DNA of 11,020 bases from Pleurocapsa sp. MO_226.B13 (GTDB taxonomy: Bacteria; Cyanobacteriota; Cyanobacteriia; Cyanobacteriales; Xenococcaceae). The DNA is taken from the NCBI GenBank assembly GCA_030064795.1, contig JASJEI010000074.1:1-11020 (forward strand), in the 5' to 3' direction. Position numbers and translations under genes: made by a program. The notes beneath the pieces were generated by a model. The model was not told the DNA's origin, made no database searches, and worked only from the letters and a program-made list of their open reading frames with translations. Shown piece by piece: positions 6,310-11,020 of the stretch (positions within the stretch are counted from its first letter, which is position 1; every line of letters begins with the position of its first letter).

Positions 6310-7173
6310 ATGAATTTATCCAAAACAACTTTAATTGGCTTAAAAGCCGATCGCTTTCGTCATCCCTTAGATTTAGAAGCAACTAACGCCCTCAAGCAGT
6401 TACCAGGCATAGATATTGCTATTCGTAGTGTTTTAGGTTCGGTAGCAGAACAATTTTTTTATCTCAATAATATTGCCTCCAGCGTATTAGTCAGCGAGAA
6501 ACAATTGCCCCATCTCCACAAACTGTTAATTGAAGCCTGTGAAATTCTCGATTTAGAACCACCCCAACTCTACGTACAGCAAAACCCGACACCCAATGCT
6601 TATACCTTTGCGATGCGGAGCGAAAAGCCTTTTGTGGTGCTGCATACTTCTTTGATTGAAATGCTTACCCCAGAAGAAATTCAAGCAGTAATTGCCCACG
6701 AATTAGGTCATCTCAAGTGCGAACACGGGGTTTATTTAACCGTGGCAAATATCATCGTCTTAGCAGCCAATTTATTACCAACTTGGGGGACAATTTTAGC
6801 CCAGTCGCTACAGGAGCGAATGTTGCAATGGGTACGTTGTGCTGAATTTAGTTGCGATCGCGCTGCGCTTTTAGCTATTCAAGAACCTAGGGTAGTCATG
6901 TCTGTTTTAATGAAACTAGCAGGAGGATCGCCTACCCTGGCACCGCTACTAAATTTAGATGCTTTTATCGAGCAAGCTCAGGCTTATGATTTAATCGGTA
7001 CAGATAGTATGGGTGAAATGCTTCAAGCAGCACAAACCGCTCAGCTAACCCATCCCGTACCTGTAATTAGAGCCAGAGAAATCGCTCGTTGGGCAAGTTC
7101 GGCCCAATATCAGGCAATAGTTGACAAGCAACAGTTAGATCTAGGGAAAAAGCTAGGCTGGAGTAATTGGTAA
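6310..7173 (+). CDS. M48-family zinc metallopeptidase
   Basis: A 287-residue protein. The zinc motif HELGH (130-134) sits in AVIAHELGHLKCEHG, E179 in CAEFSCDRAALLA (177-189) is the third ligand, and THPVPVIRAREI (247-258) is the conserved C-terminal HP...R segment of M48 enzymes. YTFAMRSEKPFVVLHTSLIEMLT (98-120) is the typical edge strand before the active-site helix. Residues 141-166 are hydrophobic and may associate with the membrane, but there are no N-terminal transmembrane helices as in HtpX. It is likely a membrane-linked or cytoplasmic endopeptidase; substrates are unknown. It lies 31 bp after the VOC gene and 45 bp before the cupredoxin, with no terminator seen in either gap, so a shared transcript is probable. 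Confidence 0.92.
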   Translation: MNLSKTTLIGLKADRFRHPLDLEATNALKQLPGIDIAIRSVLGSVAEQFFYLNNIASSVLVSEKQLPHLHKLLIEACEILDLEPPQLYVQQNPTPNAYTFAMRSEKPFVVLHTSLIEMLTPEEIQAVIAHELGHLKCEHGVYLTVANIIVLAANLLPTWGTILAQSLQERMLQWVRCAEFSCDRAALLAIQEPRVVMSVLMKLAGGSPTLAPLLNLDAFIEQAQAYDLIGTDSMGEMLQAAQTAQLTHPVPVIRAREIARWASSAQYQAIVDKQQLDLGKKLGWSNW

Positions 7174-7201
7174 TGCGCTCAAAAATCAAGTAAGCAGGAA
7201 T

Positions 7202-7207
7202 AAGGAG
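7202..7207 (+). promoter_or_regulatory. Ribosome-binding site of the cupredoxin gene
   Basis: AAGGAG lies 11 nt before the ATG at 7219. It is the clearest Shine-Dalgarno sequence in the window and supports that start, which also gives a complete signal peptide. Confidence 0.65.
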
Positions 7208-7218
7208 TCAAGAAAACC

Positions 7219-7665
7219 ATGAAATCAGCTATTTTAAACTCGATTAAACTAATTGGACTTTTAATCGTAATTTTCGGTTCTATTTCCCTGACAACATCTC
7301 CAGTGCTAGCAGCCCCATCGCCAAAAACCCTAAATATTAGTTTGGGTAATAGTGCTGGAGAATTAAAATTTTTTCCCGATAATTTACAATTTCAAGCAGG
7401 ACAGCAATACAAATTAGTTTTAGATAATCCCAGTCCTGAAAAACATTATTTCACGGCAAAAGATTTTGCCGATGCCAGTTGGAGTAGAAAAGTAGAGGCG
7501 GGAAAGGTTGAAGTCAAGGGTGCAATTCACGAACTAGAATTAAAACCAGGCGCGATCGCAGAGTGGGTCTTAACCCCGATGAAACCAGGAAAATACGAAC
7601 TTCATTGCTCTATTAAAGGTCACGCTGAAGCAGGAATGATCGGAGAAATTTCAATCGAAGATTAA
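7219..7665 (+). CDS. Exported type 1 copper cupredoxin with rusticyanin-like ligand spacing
   Basis: A 148-residue protein. Residues 1-31 are a Sec signal peptide (positively charged start, hydrophobic core LIGLLIVIFG, cleavage near VLA-A at 29-32). The mature beta-sandwich has H76 in NPSPEKHYFTAKDF and the ligand loop C130-x4-H135-x4-M140 in CSIKGHAEAGMIG, a complete type 1 copper set. Plastocyanin uses C-x2-H-x4-M, so this is not petE; C-x4-H-x4-M is the spacing seen in rusticyanin and related cupredoxins. It should be periplasmic or lumenal, moving electrons or storing copper; the partner is unknown. It is the last gene of the VOC-M48-cupredoxin row and is followed by a terminator-like hairpin. 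Confidence 0.9.
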   Translation: MKSAILNSIKLIGLLIVIFGSISLTTSPVLAAPSPKTLNISLGNSAGELKFFPDNLQFQAGQQYKLVLDNPSPEKHYFTAKDFADASWSRKVEAGKVEVKGAIHELELKPGAIAEWVLTPMKPGKYELHCSIKGHAEAGMIGEISIED

Positions 7666-7722
7666 TTTAATCTGCATTTAAAATGAACTCCTAAGCTAGT
7701 ATGATAATTTTTCAGTAGACGA

Positions 7723-7770
7723 TACGATTGCGGGGAAATTTTCGACGGCAATCTGCGATCGTAGTTTTTT
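7723..7770 (+). terminator. Probable intrinsic terminator after the cupredoxin gene
   Basis: TACGATTGC (7723-7731) pairs with GCGATCGTA (7755-7763) over 9 bp, one of them a G-T wobble, across a 23-nt loop, followed by G and six T (7765-7770). A second inner pairing, GATTGC/GCAATC, is an alternative. The right arm uses a HIP1-like core, so some of the pairing may be incidental. Confidence 0.6.
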
Positions 7771-7805
7771 AAAATTGAAAATAAAACACTAGTTTAGTAA
7801 ATACA

Positions 7806-8090
7806 ATGCCAAAAGCAATTTGGAATGGTCAAGTTTTAGCCGAAAGCGATCGCACAGAAGTAGTAGAAGGTAATCAATATTTTCCTCCAGACTCAATCAA
7901 CAAAGAGTATTTTAAAGAAAGCTCGACTCACACCAGCTGTCCTTGGAAGGGACAAGCCAGCTACTATACCCTAGTGGTAGACGGCAAAGAAAATCCAGAT
8001 GCAGCTTGGTACTATCCCGAAACCAAAGAAAAAGCCAACAACATCAAAGGCTATGTTGCTTTTTGGAAAGGAGTAAAAGTAGAAGTTTAG
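7806..8090 (+). CDS. DUF427-family protein
   Basis: A 94-residue cytosolic protein matching the DUF427 pattern along its full length: MPKAIWNGQVLAESD at the start, VEGNQYFPPDS, the hallmark STHTSCPWKGQASYY (40-54), then AAWYYPETKEKANNIKGYVAFWKGVKVEV. The family is widespread, has a small beta-rich fold and has no agreed activity. C45 in TSCPWKG is a conserved position. The gene stands alone after a terminator-like hairpin, so it probably has its own promoter in the AT-rich 35 bp before the ATG. It converges on the DUF6464-like gene. Confidence 0.9.
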   Translation: MPKAIWNGQVLAESDRTEVVEGNQYFPPDSINKEYFKESSTHTSCPWKGQASYYTLVVDGKENPDAAWYYPETKEKANNIKGYVAFWKGVKVEV

Positions 8091-8201
8091 TTTTGCTCAG
8101 ATGTGGATTCATTAGGAGTTATTAGTTCGGAATTCGTAGTTCGTAGCTATTGGTAATCAATAATTGCTATTTACTACTTCTTTTCCAGCTTTCTCCCTCC
8201 A

Positions 8202-8214
8202 GATCCCTGGGATC
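8202..8214. repeat. 13-nt perfect palindrome between convergent genes
   Basis: GATCCC-T-GGGATC is symmetric around 8208. As RNA it gives a 5-bp stem with a CUG loop from either strand. It lies between the ends of the DUF427 gene and the convergent cysteine-rich gene. Without a T-run it is at best a weak bidirectional 3' end. The preceding 8090-8200 holds repetitive TTCGTAG-type sequence and no gene. Confidence 0.4.
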
Positions 8215-8223
8215 GCGCCCTAG

Positions 8224-8589
8224 TTAATCATTAATTGGTTCAAAATAGCGACATCCCTGGCAAGGCCCTTCAGGATTGACCGCACAGCGCATAATTTCGG
8301 AGCGAGCATTAAAACGGCAGTTAGCATTGCCAATTACATAGCGATCGCCAATTAAAGTAGTTTCTTCTGGTCTTTTTGACTCCTGAACGTGGAGAGTGGC
8401 TTTATCAAAGCGATAGCCACCGACACGATACTGATAAAAATGATGACGTTCGAGGATAGCGTAGGTTTTGCCTCCAAAGTCCATATAGCTCCCTGGTTGT
8501 AGTTGGCGATCTAGATTAAGCCTCCCAATACATTGGCGAGCAGGGGTTAAAATAATTTCTGTAGGTAAAAGGTTTTTCTTGCTCGACAT
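8224..8589 (-). CDS. DUF6464-like cysteine-rich small protein
   Basis: A 121-residue soluble protein. The C-terminal part ANCRFNARSEIMRCAVNPEGPCQGCRYFE (89-117) has four cysteines in the order C91-x10-C102-x7-C110-x2-C113, plus C20 earlier. The pattern is what I recall for the DUF6464 family, largely cyanobacterial. The spacing could bind zinc or an iron-sulfur cluster, but this is inference. The N-terminal half (GSYMDFGGKTYAILERHHFYQYRVGGYRF) looks beta-rich. No signal peptide or membrane helix is present. It is divergent from the large membrane protein, with an imperfect inverted repeat beginning 9 bp upstream of its start. Confidence 0.8.
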   Translation of the reverse strand: MSSKKNLLPTEIILTPARQCIGRLNLDRQLQPGSYMDFGGKTYAILERHHFYQYRVGGYRFDKATLHVQESKRPEETTLIGDRYVIGNANCRFNARSEIMRCAVNPEGPCQGCRYFEPIND

Positions 8590-8597
8590 AAATATTT

Positions 8598-8630
8598 GCT
8601 AAATTTTCAGTCTCATTGAAAAATATTAGC
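8598..8630. promoter_or_regulatory. Imperfect inverted repeat between divergent genes
   Basis: TTTTCA (8604-8609) and TGAAAA (8617-8622) are perfect partners across 7 nt, and the symmetry extends with one-nucleotide bulges to GCTAA (8598-8602) and TTAGC (8626-8630). It sits 9 bp upstream of the DUF6464-like ATG, where an operator for that gene would lie, or in its leader. Confidence 0.4.
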
Positions 8631-8761
8631 GCGATCTGGTTTTTATAGGCAGTAGTTGTAACTATCCATTAATTTAATCATCTAGTCAAACGATATTGAC
8701 CAGCATTTTTGGGAATTATAGAAACAGGACTGCTATATTCTTAATTCTTAGTTATGTGGTT

Positions 8762-10723
8762 ATGGATCGAGAGTTAATTATTCAAGCTTTAAAAAGTACC
8801 TGTGGCAATAAAAATTTTTGCTTTCAGATAGTTATTCAAAATTCTAAGCTACACATTTATATCAATCGTCGCCCAGACTACGAGCCAAACTATAGTTGGC
8901 TAACAGACATTGTTACTAGTGCGATCGCCTCTTTGGATCTCGAACCCCTATCGGGTATTTGGTTGTACAGCCGTAAATTAGGAGAAGTCGAACCAGACTG
9001 GCAGACTTTTGTTAAGTTTCCCCAAAAATTTAAATCCCAAGACCTCGATACTATCAGCAGTGACATTCAAGTTCAAGAGGAAGCAGATGTTGCCGATTTT
9101 GAATTTCCCGCAACCGATGATGTCGATGATAGGGGTTTAATTCAGGACGCAGGAGCGATCCGCGATCGACCACTCCGAGAAAAAAAGAAAGCAGATGTTG
9201 CCGATTTTGAATTTCCCGCAACCGATGGTGTTGATGATACGGGTTTACTTCAGAATACAGGAATGATTCACGGCAAACCACTCCAAGAAGAAGAAATTGA
9301 CACTTTTACCAACAAAAAAACAGCAACTAGCACCTCCAATTCAGCAGCTACAGTCAATAGCTTGGCTCAATATTGTTTCGTTAGCAATAAAAAAATCCTG
9401 ACGGGGGACATTATCCCCCCCGACAAAGAAATTATTCGTCTGGTTAAGTTTTTTCATCACCTATCCGATAACCAGAAGCACAAAATCTTGCCTGCTTTAG
9501 ATGAATATTTTAAAAACGCTAAGATTCCCGATCCCGAAAAATTAGCGATCGCCGTCAAAAAATGGTTAAAACAAATCGCGGAATTGAATGAGGAAGATCG
9601 TCGGGTGCTAGAGATCTGGCTGAGTCGCTATTGTTTTGATAGTGCTGCTACCCTCAATGAATTTAAAGCAGTGGCAGAAAAAGAAGCTGCCAGGGCTGAA
9701 GCTGCTAAAAAAGTTAAGCGTAGTAATATCGAGTATAGTTTTACTCCTGCCAATACACCTACCCTGCGCAAATCAGACGCTCGCGAGCAGTCTGACGATC
9801 TAAACCAGAAGAAATTTCAACTTCCGCCCCTAGTTCAAAAATCAATTATTCCTCTAGCATGGACATTTTTTACCGTAATTTTGATTTTCTTGGCAGTCTA
9901 CACTGGCTATTCTGATGCCAGAATTACTTCTGGGCAAATTCCCTCTCTGTGTCAAACTAGCATTGGTTCGCCTAGTTATTGTCGTCTGGGAGTAAATTTA
10001 GCAGGAGAAGATTGGATCGAACAGTTATCTCAAGGGATCTTTCCCCTGACAGAAATTACCGAAACTGTTGCTGATTATGGTTGTCAAAGATATGCCAATG
10101 TTAAAGCAGGAGCCTTGAACAATTTAGATCCGCAACAAAATCCTGTCATCTCCAGCGATGGTGAAAAAATCTTTCCCAATATCTACGTAGTCCAAGCAGT
10201 CCAAAAAAATGCTAACCAACCAGGAAACGTCAGAGTTGGCTGCGTCTATACTACGGGGGCGGGAGAGCGATCGCCTAAAATCCTCGCTACCGATGTTATT
10301 CCCAACAATTGGCCCGAAGAACACTATCGACAACAATCTAGATCTGAGTCTAATTTGTCTTTTGGGATTTATACTAACCCAATTAACTTGGGACTATATA
10401 CGCTCTTTTTCGCTCTAGGAATGGCGATCGTCTCTGAATTTAATCTGGGAATTAAGATAACCAATCGTCCCCAAACGATTTATCTGGTAGCACTTATCTT
10501 AGGCATCGTACAGCTAATTGCAGCAAGTTTACCTGTATTAAACTTGCTTGCCAGTATTATTTTGCCAGTCTTCACGATTTTAGCTACCGCTCAATTAATC
10601 AAAAGTTTTCAAATTAATTGGAATTCTAGTTATTCTCTAGTTGCAGCAGGAATCTTGACTATTATTGCGGTGCAGTTTTTACTCTACGGGATAAGTCTGA
10701 AGTTAATTAATAGTTTGATTTAA
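8762..10723 (+). CDS. Large multi-domain membrane protein of unknown function
   Basis: A 653-residue protein by the ATG at 8762. A TTG at 8696 opens the same frame, but the extra 22 residues are unconvincing, and TTGACC there looks more like a -35 box. From the ATG: 1-88 is a compact cytosolic domain (MDRELIIQALKS ... LDLEPLSGIWLYSRKLGEVEPDWQTF), a type I recall seeing at the N-terminus of other cyanobacterial proteins; 108-179 is two 36-residue tandem repeats; 180-200 is a polar linker; 205-325 is charged and helical, ending in an Ala/Glu/Lys coil; about 362-384 is a membrane helix; 385-540 is an exported loop with four cysteines (397, 407, 441, 494) that could form disulfides; then four more membrane helices at about 541-559, 572-590, 592-614 and 624-646. 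It is divergent from the DUF6464-like gene. I do not recognise the whole protein and assign no function. Confidence 0.85.
   Translation: MDRELIIQALKSTCGNKNFCFQIVIQNSKLHIYINRRPDYEPNYSWLTDIVTSAIASLDLEPLSGIWLYSRKLGEVEPDWQTFVKFPQKFKSQDLDTISSDIQVQEEADVADFEFPATDDVDDRGLIQDAGAIRDRPLREKKKADVADFEFPATDGVDDTGLLQNTGMIHGKPLQEEEIDTFTNKKTATSTSNSAATVNSLAQYCFVSNKKILTGDIIPPDKEIIRLVKFFHHLSDNQKHKILPALDEYFKNAKIPDPEKLAIAVKKWLKQIAELNEEDRRVLEIWLSRYCFDSAATLNEFKAVAEKEAARAEAAKKVKRSNIEYSFTPANTPTLRKSDAREQSDDLNQKKFQLPPLVQKSIIPLAWTFFTVILIFLAVYTGYSDARITSGQIPSLCQTSIGSPSYCRLGVNLAGEDWIEQLSQGIFPLTEITETVADYGCQRYANVKAGALNNLDPQQNPVISSDGEKIFPNIYVVQAVQKNANQPGNVRVGCVYTTGAGERSPKILATDVIPNNWPEEHYRQQSRSESNLSFGIYTNPINLGLYTLFFALGMAIVSEFNLGIKITNRPQTIYLVALILGIVQLIAASLPVLNLLASIILPVFTILATAQLIKSFQINWNSSYSLVAAGILTIIAVQFLLYGISLKLINSLI
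9083..9298 (+). repeat. Tandem duplication of a 108-bp unit inside the membrane-protein gene
   Basis: Copies at 9083-9190 and 9191-9298 encode 36 residues each, starting ADVADFEFPATD. The first 37 nt are identical at the DNA level; later parts have drifted (GLIQDAGAIRDRPL versus GLLQNTGMIHGKPL). It lies in the acidic linker between the N-terminal domain and the helical region. Confidence 0.9.
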
Positions 10724-10727
10724 TTAC

Positions 10728-10877
10728 GCGCGATCGCGTCCGATTATCCCCCAATACACCAGACTCTCAGAAAATCTCGGGAGGGCGATTGAAGCTAGCT
10801 TACTGGGCAAACAAACCCCCAAAGAAGTACAAGAGCGATCGCAACAAAGTTTGGAATTGATTTTTGGGCGTTGCTGA
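10728..10877 (+). pseudogene. 3' remnant of a sugar ABC transporter substrate-binding protein gene
   Basis: Directly after the stop of the membrane-protein gene, an open frame ending at TGA 10875-10877 reads RPIIPQYTRLSENLG then RAIEASLLGKQTPKEVQERSQQSLELIF. This is the usual C-terminus of family 1 extracellular solute-binding proteins (RP..P.Y..LS..LQ..I..AL.G..TP..AL..A). No start codon or earlier part of such a gene precedes it; the frame runs into the preceding gene instead. It is therefore best read as a remnant left when the rest was deleted or replaced. A sequencing or assembly join is an alternative. Confidence 0.68.
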
Positions 10878-10929
10878 TTTAAAGTATACCACAAGGGTAC
10901 AATGTGAAACCGAAAGGTAATCTATTTGT

Positions 10930-10957
10930 AGCTATCAGCTATTAGCTATTAGCTTTT
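10930..10957. repeat. Short tandem heptamer repeat
   Basis: Four heptamers in a row: AGCTATC, AGCTATT, AGCTATT and AGCTTTT. Short tandem heptamers of this type are common in cyanobacterial intergenic DNA. Confidence 0.8.
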
Positions 10958-10991
10958 GAATCAATTTGCTAAAAGCTTTAATTATTGATTC
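10951..10991. repeat. Two interleaved perfect inverted repeats
   Basis: AGCTTTT (10951-10957) pairs with AAAAGCT (10971-10977), and GAATCAAT (10958-10965) pairs with ATTGATTC (10984-10991). The order a-b-a'-b' makes the hairpins mutually exclusive, or a pseudoknot if both form. There is no coding frame here. The last 29 bp of the window show nothing I can support. Confidence 0.6.
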
Positions 10992-11020
10992 TCGATATTT
11001 TCGGCAAGAGGTAAAGATAT

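Noticed and set aside
7219..7665. Cupredoxin considered as plastocyanin (petE)
   Set aside because: The Cys-His spacing is four residues rather than two, and other plastocyanin signatures are missing.
9054..9281. Minus-strand frame with an apparent repeated peptide (HHRLREIQNRQHLL)
   Set aside because: The repeat is only the antisense reading of the real tandem repeat in the membrane-protein gene.

Overview
The window is about 11 kb of cyanobacterial chromosome. The clearest sign is the density of the octamer GCGATCGC (HIP1), which I count by eye at roughly 19 sites in genes and intergenic DNA (for example 497-504 and in the 4218, 6854, 7553, 8340, 9546, 10267, 10732 and 10834 neighbourhoods). 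Low overall GC, crtE followed by a divergent-PAP2 gene, and several families with a mainly cyanobacterial distribution (the DUF6464-like protein and the large membrane protein) agree. A coccoid, low-GC lineage (Pleurocapsales-like) is my guess, but I cannot place it more precisely.

Layout. 1-124: the 3' end of an unidentified + strand gene containing a perfect 13-bp inverted repeat. 147-3277: a LysR-type regulator (-) divergent from a zinc-independent quinone-oxidoreductase-like dehydrogenase (+), with a two-site LysR operator between them; a secreted SMP-30/NHL-type beta-propeller follows 80 bp later. 3371-4819: crtE (geranylgeranyl diphosphate synthase) and a divergent PAP2 membrane protein, probably one transcription unit in isoprenoid metabolism. 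4820-5292: a gene-free stretch with two direct copies of a 125/143-bp repeat, the second bounded by 9-bp inverted repeats. 5293-7665: a small SRPBCC-like protein (-) divergent from a co-directional trio (VOC protein, M48 metalloprotease, exported cupredoxin). A hairpin plus T-run at 7723-7770 probably ends that unit. 7806-8589: a DUF427 protein (+) convergent with a cysteine-rich DUF6464-like protein (-). 8762-10723: a 653-residue multi-domain membrane protein. 10728-10877: an apparent 3' remnant of a sugar ABC transporter substrate-binding protein gene, then short repeats to the end.

How the genes may work together. The LysR/dehydrogenase pair looks like a classic divergent regulator-target unit, possibly responding to an aromatic or quinone-like compound. 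crtE makes the C20 precursor for carotenoids, phytol and quinone tails, and the PAP2-like neighbour could act on prenyl phosphates. The VOC/M48/cupredoxin row has no obvious common pathway. I see no CRISPR array, rRNA, tRNA, intact transposase or defence system. The least explained items are the paired repeat, the large membrane protein and the operator-like inverted repeats in divergent promoter regions.
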